Assembly: GCF_015160875.1 (NCBI RefSeq)
Contig: NZ_CP063374.1
Location: 2,852,001 to 2,916,000 of the forward strand
Length of the DNA: 64,000 nucleotides
Source of the DNA: Streptomyces chromofuscus
Lineage (GTDB): Bacteria; Actinomycetota; Actinomycetes; Streptomycetales; Streptomycetaceae
Reading direction: 5' to 3'
How positions within the stretch are numbered: position 1 is the stretch's first letter; each line of letters begins with the position of its first letter. Under the pieces are notes generated by a model. The model was not told the origin of the DNA. It saw only the letters and a list, made by a program, of their open reading frames with translations, and ran no database searches. Positions 15,748 to 25,191 of the stretch are shown in pieces. Made by a program: the position numbers and the translations under genes.

Positions 15748-18384
15748 GTGTCCGACGAACCCGAGGAAGTGCCGCCCGTGCCCGGTGAGAATCTGTCCCG
15801 CGACGAGGCCCGGGAGCGGGCCGCCCTGCTGTCCGTCGACGGGTACGACGTGTCCCTCGACGTGCGCTCCGCCGTCGGCGAGGCAGCCGGCGAGGGGTCC
15901 GGCGACGGGCCGCGGACCTTCCGCTCGGTGACCACGATCCGGTTCCGCTGCGCCGAGCCGGGCGCGGCGAGCTTCGCGGACCTGATCGCCCCGCACGTCA
16001 CCGCCGTCTCCCTCAACGGCCGCGACCTCGACCCCAGCGAGGTCTTCGACGGCTCCCGGATCCTGCTGGAGGACCTCGCCGCCGACAACGAGCTGATCGT
16101 CGACGCCCAGTGCGCCTACTCCCGCACCGGCGAGGGCCTGCACCGGTTCGTCGACCCCGAGGACGGCGAGGTGTACCTCTACACGCAGTACGAGCCGGCC
16201 GACTCCCGGCGGGTGTTCGCGGGCTTCGAGCAGCCCGACATCAAGGCCCCCTTCCGGTTCGAGGTGCGCGCACCCGAGGGCTGGACGGTGTGGAGCAACG
16301 GGGAGGGGCGGCAGGCGGACGGCGTGTGGCGGTTCGCGGAGACGAAGCCGATCTCGACGTACATCACCTGCGTGGTGGCGGGCCCGTACCACTACGTGAC
16401 GGACTCCTACAGCCGCACGTTCGACGACGGTACACGGCTGGAGATCCCGCTCGGCGCGATGTGCCGCAAGGGCCTCGCCCCCTACTTCGACGCCGACGAC
16501 GTCTTCCTGGTCACCAAGCAGGGCCTGGACTTCTTCCACGACCACTTCGACTACCCGTACCCCTTCGGGAAGTACGACCAGGCGTTCGTGCCCGAGTACA
16601 ACCTCGGCGCGATGGAGAACCCGGGGATGGTCACCTTCCGGGAGGAGTACATCTTCCGCGGGAAGGTGACGCAGGCGTCGTACGAGGGCCGGGCGAACGT
16701 CATCCTGCACGAGATGGCGCACATGTGGTTCGGCGACCTGGTCACCATGGAGTGGTGGGACGACCTCTGGCTGAAGGAGTCCTTCGCGGACTTCATGGGC
16801 ACGTTCGCCAACGTCGGCGCGACCCGCTTCAAGGACGCCTGGATCACCTTCGCCAACCGCCGCAAGGCCTGGGCCTACCGGGCGGACCAGCTGCCCTCCA
16901 CGCACCCGATCACGGCGGACGTCCGCGACCTGCAGGACGCCAAGCTGAACTTCGACGGCATCACCTACGCCAAGGGCGCCTCGGTGCTCAAGCAGCTGGT
17001 GGCGTACGTCGGTCAGGACGCGTTCCTGGAGGGCGCGCGGCGCTACTTCAAGCGCAACGCGTACGGCAACACCCGCCTGGGTGACCTGCTGTCGGTGCTG
17101 GAGGAGACCAGCGGGCGCGACATGGGCGCGTGGGCGCGGTCCTGGCTGCAGACGGCCGGGGTCAACTCGCTGACGCCGCAGGTGCTGCTGACCACGGACG
17201 GCCGGATCGACGAGCTGGCGGTGGTGCAGGAGGCGCCCGAGTCGCACCCCGAACTGCGGCCGCACCGGGTGGCGATCGGCCTGTACCGGCGGACCGAGAA
17301 CGCGGAGGGCCACCCGGCGCTGGAGCGGTACGCGCGGGTGGAGACGGACGTCGAGGGGGCGCGGACGGTCGTGACGGAGCTGGCGGGCGCCGAGGCGCCG
17401 GACCTGGTGCTGGTCAACGACGACGACCTGACGTACTGCAAGACGCGCTTCGACGAGACCTCGCTGGCGGCGCTGCGGCGGAATCTGGGGTACATGACCG
17501 ACCCGCTGGCGCGGGCCCTGTGCTGGTCGGCACTGTGGAACATGACGCGGGACGCGCTGCTGCCGGCCCGGGAGTTCATCGGCCTGGTGGTGAAGTTCGC
17601 GGGCCAGGAGACCGACATCGGCGTGCTGCAGATGCTCCACGCATGGGCGGAGTCGGCGGCGGTGCACTACACCGCGCCGGAGCGGCGGGAGGAGGCCGGG
17701 CGGGAGCTCTGCCAGAGCGCCTCGGTCCAGCTGTACTCCGCCGAACCGGGCAGCGAGCACCAGCTGGCGTGGGCGCGGTTCTTCGCACGGGTGGCCGATG
17801 TGCCGGCCGCGTTCGAGCTGCTGACCTCGTTGCTGGACGGCACGGTGACCCTGCCGGGCCTGGAGGTGGACCAGGAGCTGCGCTGGGCGTTCCTGGAGCC
17901 GCTGGCCGCGCACGGGGTCGCGGACGAGAAGGCGCTGGCCGAGGAACTGGCCCGGGACGACACCGCCTCCGGCAAGCGCCACCAGGTGCGCTGCCTGGCC
18001 GCCCGCCCGTCGGAGGCGGTCAAGGCGCAGGCGTGGGCGCAGGTCGTGGAGTCCGACGCGCTGTCCAACGCGCTGGTCGAGGCGACGATCGCGGGCTTCA
18101 CGCAGGCCTCGCAGCGCGAACTCCTCGCGCCGTACGCCGAGAAGTACTTCACCGCGATCGAGCGGGTGTGGACGGATCGGTCGATCCAGATCGGCATGGT
18201 CGTCGTACGCGGGCTGTTCCCGGCGTTGCAGGACTCGCCTGGGACGCTGGCGGCGGCGGACGCGTGGCTGGCGGCCCACGAGGAGGCCGCACCGGCACTG
18301 CGCCGGCTGGTGCTGGAGGCCCGGGACGACCTGGCGCGGGCCCTGCGGGGACAGGCGTGCGACGCGGCGGCGGGCGCTGCCTGA
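15748..18384 (+). CDS. pepN: Aminopeptidase N (M1 zinc metallopeptidase), first paralogue
   Basis: An 878-residue M1 peptidase. GAMEN (residues 287-291) binds the substrate N-terminus; HEMAH (321-325) with Glu344 eighteen residues later forms the zinc site, and the following MEWWDDLWLKE stretch is standard. The C-terminal helical ERAP-like domain is complete. It would release N-terminal residues from peptides in the cytoplasm; there is no signal peptide. The GTG start at 15748 (MSDEPEE) was taken, with GTG 15778 as an alternative. Divergent from the Rv2466c-like gene (120-base gap). A second full-length paralogue lies at 28384-31002. Confidence 0.95.
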   Translation: MSDEPEEVPPVPGENLSRDEARERAALLSVDGYDVSLDVRSAVGEAAGEGSGDGPRTFRSVTTIRFRCAEPGAASFADLIAPHVTAVSLNGRDLDPSEVFDGSRILLEDLAADNELIVDAQCAYSRTGEGLHRFVDPEDGEVYLYTQYEPADSRRVFAGFEQPDIKAPFRFEVRAPEGWTVWSNGEGRQADGVWRFAETKPISTYITCVVAGPYHYVTDSYSRTFDDGTRLEIPLGAMCRKGLAPYFDADDVFLVTKQGLDFFHDHFDYPYPFGKYDQAFVPEYNLGAMENPGMVTFREEYIFRGKVTQASYEGRANVILHEMAHMWFGDLVTMEWWDDLWLKESFADFMGTFANVGATRFKDAWITFANRRKAWAYRADQLPSTHPITADVRDLQDAKLNFDGITYAKGASVLKQLVAYVGQDAFLEGARRYFKRNAYGNTRLGDLLSVLEETSGRDMGAWARSWLQTAGVNSLTPQVLLTTDGRIDELAVVQEAPESHPELRPHRVAIGLYRRTENAEGHPALERYARVETDVEGARTVVTELAGAEAPDLVLVNDDDLTYCKTRFDETSLAALRRNLGYMTDPLARALCWSALWNMTRDALLPAREFIGLVVKFAGQETDIGVLQMLHAWAESAAVHYTAPERREEAGRELCQSASVQLYSAEPGSEHQLAWARFFARVADVPAAFELLTSLLDGTVTLPGLEVDQELRWAFLEPLAAHGVADEKALAEELARDDTASGKRHQVRCLAARPSEAVKAQAWAQVVESDALSNALVEATIAGFTQASQRELLAPYAEKYFTAIERVWTDRSIQIGMVVVRGLFPALQDSPGTLAAADAWLAAHEEAAPALRRLVLEARDDLARALRGQACDAAAGAA

Positions 18385-18455
18385 GGCGTGCGCGGTTCCG
18401 CGGCCTCCGGCGCCGCGGAACCGATCCGTTACTGAATACAGGTAATCCGAACCGT

Positions 18456-18489
18456 AACCCCTGGTCCGCACCCGAACGGACCAGGGGTT
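18456..18489 (+). terminator. Rho-independent terminator after pepN
   Basis: A perfect 13-bp stem (18456-18468 with 18477-18489) and 8-base loop are followed by TTTT within the 3' arm end. Confidence 0.85.
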
Positions 18490-18592
18490 TTCGGCACCCG
18501 AACATGCGTCCTTTAGGGCGAGCTTGTCCTGGTTTGTCGACGAGCGTGTAACAACGGTTAAAGGGCTGATCGGACACGGGAATCTCCGGGTC

Positions 18593-19642
18593 ATGAACCA
18601 CAACACCCCGCTCTCCCCCCGCCCCCTGCACCACCTGTCCGACGGCCTGCGCCGGGTCATGACCGCCGCTCAGCTGCGGGCGCACGGAGTGTCGCCCGCC
18701 GAGACCGACGGGCAGTGCAAGTCCGGCGGCCCCTGGCAGCAGATCCTGCCGGGCGTGTACCTGCTCCACCCCGGCCCGCCGACCAGCGAGGAGCGGCTGC
18801 ACGCGGTGCTGATGTACGCGGCCCGGGAGACCTCCCCCGCGGTCCCCGCCCAGCCCGGCGCCGAGGAGGAGCACCGCCCGCCGTATCCGGAGGCGATGAT
18901 CACCGGCCTCGCCGCCCTGAACCTGCACGGCTTCGCCGCCGTCCCCCCGCTGCCCGCCCTGGACCACATCGACGTCCTGGTTCCCCGGATGCGCCGGCTC
19001 CGCTCGACGGGCTGCGCCCACGTGGTGCGCACCCCCGCCCTGCCAACGCCGGAGCAGCGCACGGGGCTGCCGGTCGCACCCGTGCCGCGCGCCCTGGCCG
19101 ACGCGGTGGCGGGCCTGCGGGACGCGGGCGCGGTACGGCGGCTGCTCACCGAGGCGGTGCGCGGCGGGCACTGCGAACCGGCGTCGATCGTGCGGGAGTT
19201 GAACCAGGCCCGGTTGCTGAGCCGGCCGCATGTCGTGGACGCGGTGGACTCGCTGCTGGCCGAGGGGCGGGCGATCGCCGAGGACCGCCTGTACCGCATG
19301 GTCCGGGAGTTCGGCCTGCCCGACCCGGTGTGGAACGTCGACCTGCGCCTGCCCGGCGGCCCGCACCTCGGGGGCCTGGACGCCTACTGGCCGGAGCACG
19401 CGGTGGCGGTGGAGCTGGACACCCGCGCACCCCGCCACGGCCATCGGCAGGAGGACGACGCGCTGTGGTCGGAGTACGCCCGCAAGCGTGAGCACCTGGA
19501 GCGGCTGGGCATCACGGTCGTGTACATCACGCCGAAGAAGCTGCGGGACGCGATGGAGCAGCAGGCGACCGTCCTGCGCACGGCGCTGATGGCGTCGGCG
19601 AACCGTGATCCGGCGGCGTACGTGGTGGTGCTCCCCCGGTAG
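18593..19642 (+). CDS. AbiEi-like N-terminus fused to DUF559/Vsr-type endonuclease-fold C-terminus
   Basis: A 349-residue protein in two parts. Residues 20-60 (VMTAAQLRAHGVSPAETDG, then GVYLL) resemble the winged-helix start of AbiEi-type antitoxin domains common in actinobacteria. The last 110 residues (GLDAYWPEHAVAVELDT, then KREHLERLGITVVYITP) match the pattern of DUF559/very-short-patch-repair endonuclease-like folds, with D and E-x-D in the active-site region. No AbiEii toxin adjoins it. ATG 18593 was chosen because it starts just before the conserved region. Related orphan genes are frequent in actinobacteria; function unproven. Confidence 0.75.
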   Translation: MNHNTPLSPRPLHHLSDGLRRVMTAAQLRAHGVSPAETDGQCKSGGPWQQILPGVYLLHPGPPTSEERLHAVLMYAARETSPAVPAQPGAEEEHRPPYPEAMITGLAALNLHGFAAVPPLPALDHIDVLVPRMRRLRSTGCAHVVRTPALPTPEQRTGLPVAPVPRALADAVAGLRDAGAVRRLLTEAVRGGHCEPASIVRELNQARLLSRPHVVDAVDSLLAEGRAIAEDRLYRMVREFGLPDPVWNVDLRLPGGPHLGGLDAYWPEHAVAVELDTRAPRHGHRQEDDALWSEYARKREHLERLGITVVYITPKKLRDAMEQQATVLRTALMASANRDPAAYVVVLPR

Positions 19643-19730
19643 TGACGGACCGGGGCCGGCATCAGGAGGGGAGAGGAGGGGCCGTCCGGGCCGACGCCGG
19701 GCGGCCCCTCCTCGTACCGGCGTTCGCGGG

Positions 19731-20870
19731 CTAGCGGTCGCCGCAGAACTCCGCCTCGATGACGGCCTCCCCCTCGCCCGCCCAGTCGCCGTTGAAGTTG
19801 AAGGCGAGGGAGTGGCGGGCGTCGGCGGTGGTGACCGCCTCGGACGAGGAGCCGTGTATGCCGCCGCCGTGTCCCCAGACGTGGACGCCGCAGGACAGCT
19901 TCCGGTCCAGCAGGCCCAGTCCGTAGCCGGCGTTCGGGGCGCCGTCGATGGCCACCGTCGTCTTCATCGCCTTCAGCTGCCGCTCGGGCAGCAGCCTGCC
20001 GCCCAGCAGCGCCCGGTAGAAGCGGTTGAGGTCGGCCGAGTCGGAGATCATCTCGCCGGCCGCGTACGCCAGGGACGGGTTGAGCGCGGTGACGTCGTAC
20101 GTCGGCCCCGTCGTCGTCTGCGCCAGCTTGCCGTACGCGCGGCTGCTGGGCTGCGGCACGGTGACCCGCGTGCCGGGCACCGAGGTGGCGCGCAGATGCA
20201 GGGGCTCGATGATGCGGTCGCGAATCTCGGCGCCGTACGGCCGGCCCGTCGCCTCCTGGATCACCATGCCGGCGAGGACGTAGTTGGTGTTGGAGTAGCT
20301 CCAGGACGTGCCCGGCGCGAAGTACGGCCGGTGCGCCATCGCGACCGCGACCAGCTCGGCCGGCCTCTTGGTGTCGTAGCGGTGCTCGAAGAAGCCGTCC
20401 TCGAGGAAGTACGTGCGGACGAACTCCTCGTCGGAGGTGTAGTCGTAGACGCCGCTGGTGTGGTTGAGCAGCCGGCGCAGGGTGATCCGCCGGCCGTCGT
20501 GGCCGTTGCCCCGCACCACGCCCGGCAGCCACTCCTCCACCGTGTCGTCCAGCGACAGCCTGCCCTCCGCCTCCAGTTGGAGCAGCACCGTCGCCACGAA
20601 CGTCTTGGTGATGCTGCCCACCCGGTACCGGTCGGCCGGCGAACGCCGCTCGCCCGTGCGCAGATCGGCCACGCCCTCGGTCGCCCGCCAGGTGCCGTGC
20701 GCGTCCTTCGCCGTCGCGGTGACGCCGGGCACCCCGTCCTTCACGGCGGCGCGCAGTGCCTCACGGGTCGCGGCGTGGCCGCCCCCGGTGGGCGCCGCGA
20801 GGGCCGGGACGGCCACGGCGGCCGACAGTGCCACGGCGGTCGCCGCCAGGAGGGTCACTCGTACGCTCAT
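19731..20870 (-). CDS. Secreted serine hydrolase, D-Ala-D-Ala carboxypeptidase / class C beta-lactamase family
   Basis: A 379-residue exported protein: signal peptide 1-26 (ending PALAA), then the penicillin-recognising fold with S86-I-T-K89, Y192-S-N194 and a late H-G-G-G. This combination is typical of the R61-like DD-peptidases and class C-related esterases. It may trim peptidoglycan stem peptides outside the membrane. ATG 20870 has GGGGAAGAG directly upstream; ATG 20882 is an in-frame alternative. The two Cys near the C-terminus (C-G-V and F-C-G-D) could form a disulfide. Neighbours give no further clue. Confidence 0.9.
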   Translation of the reverse strand: MSVRVTLLAATAVALSAAVAVPALAAPTGGGHAATREALRAAVKDGVPGVTATAKDAHGTWRATEGVADLRTGERRSPADRYRVGSITKTFVATVLLQLEAEGRLSLDDTVEEWLPGVVRGNGHDGRRITLRRLLNHTSGVYDYTSDEEFVRTYFLEDGFFEHRYDTKRPAELVAVAMAHRPYFAPGTSWSYSNTNYVLAGMVIQEATGRPYGAEIRDRIIEPLHLRATSVPGTRVTVPQPSSRAYGKLAQTTTGPTYDVTALNPSLAYAAGEMISDSADLNRFYRALLGGRLLPERQLKAMKTTVAIDGAPNAGYGLGLLDRKLSCGVHVWGHGGGIHGSSSEAVTTADARHSLAFNFNGDWAGEGEAVIEAEFCGDR

Positions 20871-21166
20871 CTCTTCCCCCATCCGATCCTCTTGGATCGT
20901 TTTCGGATCACAGTACGGACAGGGGAAGAAACCGTGAGCACCGCGTGGAGGTTGTTCGGGGCCGGTACCGGTTGAGCCGGTTTCAGCCCTTCTCGAGGAC
21001 CGGCTCGGTGTCGCGGTCACGCGAGGCCCCGGCCAGGTCCGTACGGGCCCCGGGGCGTTGAAGGACAGCTCGCGGTAGAGGGAGGCCGGTCCCGCGCGCC
21101 GGCGGCCGCTCGCCGAACGGCCGACGCGGCGTCACCAGCCGTTCGTCCGGCGGAGTACCCCCCTTC

Positions 21167-21643
21167 CTACGCGCGGTCGACGCGCCCCGCGGCCGGGCGT
21201 TCCCGCCACAGTCGCAGGCCCAGGTCGACCAGCGCGATGCGTCGGAGGGCGGGTACGGCGTCGAGTTCGTGCCAGGCGGCCATGTCGGTGGAGCCGCCGA
21301 TCTCGTGGCGCAGTTCGCCGCCGATCACGGTCCCCTCGTACACCAGACGCACGCCGTGGTGGTCGGTCGCCGGGTTCAGCCGGCGGCGCGGGAAGACGCG
21401 GTGGAAGGAGTGGACGCCGAGGATGCCGGTGACCTCGATCCGGTAGCCGGTCTCCTCCCGCACCTCCCGGCGGACGGTGTCGTACGGATCCTCGCCGTGC
21501 TCCATGCCACCACCGGGCAGCACCCACTCGGGAGTGCCGTCGGATGCCGGGGAGCGGGCCAGCAGCACCTGTCCGTCGCGGACGCATATGGCGTAGGCCG
21601 CCACCCTCAACTTTCTGCGCACGAGGGGACGGTAACCCGTCAC
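21167..21643 (-). CDS. Nudix hydrolase
   Basis: The Nudix box is complete (GGGMEHGEDPYDTVRREVRE, then ETGY), giving the metal-binding Glu residues. The protein of about 158 residues would hydrolyse a nucleoside diphosphate-linked compound; the substrate cannot be deduced. GTG 21643 (VTGYRPL) or GTG 21622 (VRRKLRVAAYA) are the likely starts, since the conserved fold begins at about AAYAICVRDG; neither has a strong ribosome site. It is divergent from the large subtilase gene across about 190 bases. Confidence 0.85.
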   Translation of the reverse strand: MTGYRPLVRRKLRVAAYAICVRDGQVLLARSPASDGTPEWVLPGGGMEHGEDPYDTVRREVREETGYRIEVTGILGVHSFHRVFPRRRLNPATDHHGVRLVYEGTVIGGELRHEIGGSTDMAAWHELDAVPALRRIALVDLGLRLWRERPAAGRVDRA

Positions 21644-21836
21644 AACGGGAATGCCACCCGGCACCCGAAATGTGCCGCTCACCCTCCCTGCCCCGCAATG
21701 CCCATCGCGGGTTTTCCCCATCCGTCCATTTCGATTCGGTCAACCCTCGCCAAACATCCCGCCGTTGCGTAAGGCTGAGCGGTCGTCCGGGACCGTATTC
21801 CGGACTGTCTCGTTCCTTAACCAACAAGGGATGCCG

Positions 21837-24800
21837 ATGACAATCACCCCCCAGAGCGATGCGACACCGGGCGCGAGACGCGTGGCTCGGATCGCCGTGG
21901 CAGCCGGTCTCGTCGCCGCGCTGGCCGCGGCCGGGCCGATACCCGTGGCGCTCGCCGCGGACCAGGCACCCGCGGCGGCCGACCCCGGCCTGAAGTCCGC
22001 GCACGACAAGCTCGGTTCCGACGACGCCGAGCTGCTCGCCGAGGCCAAGGCCGAGGGCGACAAGAGCGTGACCATGATGGTCGCCACCGCGCCCGGCAGG
22101 ACCGAGCAGGTCGCCGAGCAGCTCGACTCGGTGGACGGCGGCATGGTCGGCCGCACGTACGACAAGCTCGGCTACGTCCGGGCCACCGTGCCCACCGGCA
22201 AGGCGGACGCGGCCATCGCCGCCGCCGCCAAGCTGTCCACCGTGCACGGCATCGACCTGCGGGAGGAGATCCCGCTGGACGACCCGCGGCCCAACGCGGG
22301 CACCACGCGGGGCGCCGAGGCCGCCGGCAGCTACCCCGCGCCCGGCAAGGACACCCCCGCCGAGAACCCGTACAACCCGTCCTTCGAGACCGGTGCCGTC
22401 GACTTCGTCGAGGACCACCCGAAGGCGGACGGTCGGGGCATCACCATCGGCATCCTCGACTCGGGTGTGGACCTGGGCCACCCGGCGCTGCGGAAGACCA
22501 CCACCGGCGAGCGGAAGATCGTCGACTGGGTGACCGCGACCGACCCGGTCGTCGACGGCGACGGCACCTGGCGCCGGATGACCACCTCGGTCAGCGGCCC
22601 GACCTTCGCCATCACCACGACCGCGCTCGGCACCGAGACGTTCAAGGCGCCCGAGGGCTCGTACAAGTTCAACTACTTCGCCGAGTCCGCCACCACCGGT
22701 GGCGACATGGCCGGCGACCTCAACCGCGACGGCGACACGAGCGACGTCTGGGGCGTGCTGTACGACGCCGCCTCGGGCACCGCGCGCGTCGACCTCGACG
22801 ACGACCTGGACTTCACCGACGACACCGTGATGAAGCCGTACAAGGACGGCTTCCAGATCGGCTACTTCGGCACGGACGACCCGGCGACCGCGATCGCCGA
22901 GCGCATCCCGTTCGTGGTCGAGATCCGCAAGGACGTCGTCTACAACGCGGCCGGCGCCAAGGCCGACTACGTCAGCATCGGCGTCATCGAGGGCTCGCAC
23001 GGCACGCACGTGGCCGGCATCACCGCCGCCAACGGCCTGTTCGGCGGCGAGATGAACGGTGCCGCGCCCGGCGCCAAGCTGGTCTCCTCCCGGGCCTGCA
23101 CCTGGTCCGGCGGCTGCACCAACGTGGCGCTCACCGAAGGCATGATCGACCTCGTCGTCAACCGGGGCGTCGACATCGTCAACATGTCGATCGGCGGTCT
23201 GCCCGCCCTGAACGACGGCAACAACGCGCGCGCCGAGCTGTACACCCGCCTGATCGACGAGTACGGCGTCCAGTTGGTGATCTCCGCGGGTAACTCCGGC
23301 CCCGGCGCCAACACCATCGGCGACCCGTCGCTGGCCGACAAGGTCATCTCGGTCGGCGCGACCATCTCCAAGGAGACGTGGGCCGCCAACTACGGCTCCC
23401 AGGTGGAGAAGCGGTACGCGATGATGCCGTTCTCCTCGCGCGGCCCGCGTGAGGACGGCGGGTTCACGCCGACGCTGTCCGCGCCCGGCGCCGCGATCAA
23501 CACCACGCAGACCTGGTCGCCCGGCGGCCCGGTCGCCGAGGCCGGCTACAGCCTGCCGCCCGGCTACTCCATGCTCCAGGGCACCTCGATGGCCTCCCCG
23601 CAGGCGACCGGCGCGGCCGCGTTGCTGCTGTCCGCCGCGAAGCAGAGGGGCTTCGAGCTCACCCCGGCGACCCTGCGCACGGCGCTCACCTCGACCGCCG
23701 ACCACATCCGTGGTGTGCAGGCGTACGAGGAGGGCGCGGGCCTGGTCAACATCGAGGACGCGTGGGACGCGATCCGCGACGGGGCCACCGCGCACACCTA
23801 CGCGGTCAAGGCGCCGGTCGACACCGCGATCGACCAGTTTCTGAAGACCCCGGGCCACGGCACCGGCCTGTACGACCGCGAGGGCGGTCTGAAGGCCAGC
23901 CAGAAGAAGACGTACGACGTCACGATCACCCGTACGTCCGGCGCCGACCGGGCGATCCGGCACGAGCTGCACTTCGAGAACAACGCGGGCGACACCTTCC
24001 GGATCGTCGGCTCCGACGAGGTGCGGCTCCCGCTGAACCAGCCGGTCACCGTCAAGGTGCAGGCCGCGCCGAGGTCCGCCGGGCTGAAGAGCGCGATCCT
24101 GGAGGTCGACGACCCGTACACCGAGGGCATCGACAAGCAGGTCCTCACCACGGTCGTCGTCTCGCAGCCGCTGAAGTACACCTACAGCGCCTCCGGTTCG
24201 GTGCAGCGCAACAGCACGACGTCGTACTTCGTGACCGTGCCCGAGGGCGCCACGTCGCTGGAGGTCGCGCTCGGCGGGCTGAAGGACAAGAGCCAGACCC
24301 GGTTCATCGCCATCCACCCGTACGGCGTCCCGGCCGACCCGACGTCGACGATCAACTGCTACCCGAACTACACCAACCCGGCCAACACCTGCCGCCCGGA
24401 CGTGCGTTCCTACGCCGACCCGCAGGCCGGCGTCTGGGAGATCGAGGTCGAGTCGCGCCGTACGTCGCCGCTGCTCGACAATCCGTACAAGCTGGACGTC
24501 ACCGTCCTCGGCGTGGCCTTCGACCCGGAGACCGTGACCGTGCCCGAGGCCAAGGTCGGCACCCCGGCCGCGGCCTCCTGGAAGGTGACCAACGCCTACG
24601 CCGCGATCGACGGCAAGGTGGTCGGCGGGCCGCTCGGCTCGTCCCGGACCACGCGCCCGACGATCCAGCAGGGTGAGACCCAGACCAGCACGGTCCAGGT
24701 GCCCGAGGGCGCGACGTCGCTCGACGTCGTGATCGGCAACGTCTCCGACGCCTCCGCCGACCTCGACCTGGTCGTGAAGGACGCCTCCGGCGCCGAGGTC

Positions 24801-25139
24801 GGCAGCTCCGCCGACGGCGACTCCGAGGAGCGGGTGACGCTCGCCTCCCCGAAGGCCGGGACCTACACCATCGAGGTCTTCGGCTACGGCGTGCCGGCCG
24901 GCTCCACCGCGTACGACTACCGGGACGTCTTCTTCTCCGCCGCCCTCGGCAGCGTGAGCGTCGACGGCTCGACGCCGGTGAAGCTCGGCACGGGCGACAC
25001 GGCGACGGTGTCCGGCACCGTCACCGCCGCCGCGGCCGCACCCGAGGGACGGGAGTTCTTCGGCCAGGTGCAGCTGGTCAACGCGCGCGGCACGGTCGCG
25101 GGCGTCGGCAACGTGAAGATCGAGAAGGTCACGCCGTAA
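21837..25139 (+). CDS. Large secreted subtilisin-family (S8) serine protease
   Basis: A 1100-residue exported protease. Signal peptide about 1-41, propeptide about 45-150, catalytic domain with Asp208 (GILDSG), His388 (GSHGTHVAG), oxyanion Asn (SAGNSG, near 486) and Ser584 (QGTSMASP). The long Asp-to-His insertion contains a DLNRDGDTSD-type acidic loop, likely calcium-binding. About 480 residues of C-terminal beta-sandwich domains follow, including a pre-peptidase C-terminal-like region (ADLDLVVKD). AAGGG six bases before ATG 21837 decides the start. Likely a nutrient-scavenging or developmental extracellular protease; a terminator follows at 25158. Confidence 0.95.
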   Translation: MTITPQSDATPGARRVARIAVAAGLVAALAAAGPIPVALAADQAPAAADPGLKSAHDKLGSDDAELLAEAKAEGDKSVTMMVATAPGRTEQVAEQLDSVDGGMVGRTYDKLGYVRATVPTGKADAAIAAAAKLSTVHGIDLREEIPLDDPRPNAGTTRGAEAAGSYPAPGKDTPAENPYNPSFETGAVDFVEDHPKADGRGITIGILDSGVDLGHPALRKTTTGERKIVDWVTATDPVVDGDGTWRRMTTSVSGPTFAITTTALGTETFKAPEGSYKFNYFAESATTGGDMAGDLNRDGDTSDVWGVLYDAASGTARVDLDDDLDFTDDTVMKPYKDGFQIGYFGTDDPATAIAERIPFVVEIRKDVVYNAAGAKADYVSIGVIEGSHGTHVAGITAANGLFGGEMNGAAPGAKLVSSRACTWSGGCTNVALTEGMIDLVVNRGVDIVNMSIGGLPALNDGNNARAELYTRLIDEYGVQLVISAGNSGPGANTIGDPSLADKVISVGATISKETWAANYGSQVEKRYAMMPFSSRGPREDGGFTPTLSAPGAAINTTQTWSPGGPVAEAGYSLPPGYSMLQGTSMASPQATGAAALLLSAAKQRGFELTPATLRTALTSTADHIRGVQAYEEGAGLVNIEDAWDAIRDGATAHTYAVKAPVDTAIDQFLKTPGHGTGLYDREGGLKASQKKTYDVTITRTSGADRAIRHELHFENNAGDTFRIVGSDEVRLPLNQPVTVKVQAAPRSAGLKSAILEVDDPYTEGIDKQVLTTVVVSQPLKYTYSASGSVQRNSTTSYFVTVPEGATSLEVALGGLKDKSQTRFIAIHPYGVPADPTSTINCYPNYTNPANTCRPDVRSYADPQAGVWEIEVESRRTSPLLDNPYKLDVTVLGVAFDPETVTVPEAKVGTPAAASWKVTNAYAAIDGKVVGGPLGSSRTTRPTIQQGETQTSTVQVPEGATSLDVVIGNVSDASADLDLVVKDASGAEVGSSADGDSEERVTLASPKAGTYTIEVFGYGVPAGSTAYDYRDVFFSAALGSVSVDGSTPVKLGTGDTATVSGTVTAAAAAPEGREFFGQVQLVNARGTVAGVGNVKIEKVTP

Positions 25140-25157
25140 GTCAGCGGTACGGCAGTG

Positions 25158-25187
25158 GGGGCGGGCGTCCGTGCGGGCGCCCGCCCC
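25158..25187. terminator. Hairpin between protease and regulator genes
   Basis: GGGGCGGGCG (25158-25167) pairs exactly with 25178-25187, 10-base loop, followed by TTCC. It lies between convergent stops at 25139 and 25192. Confidence 0.65.
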
Positions 25188-25191
25188 TTCC

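Noticed and set aside
20990..21130. Possible remnant of another gene (minus-strand frame ending ASRDRDTEPVLEKG)
   Set aside because: The open frame is short, has no start or ribosome site, and I recognise no family; it may be chance in GC-rich DNA.
21132..24317. 1061-codon minus-strand frame over the subtilase and Nudix genes
   Set aside because: No motif and shadow-type composition; the subtilase catalytic triad on the plus strand is unambiguous.
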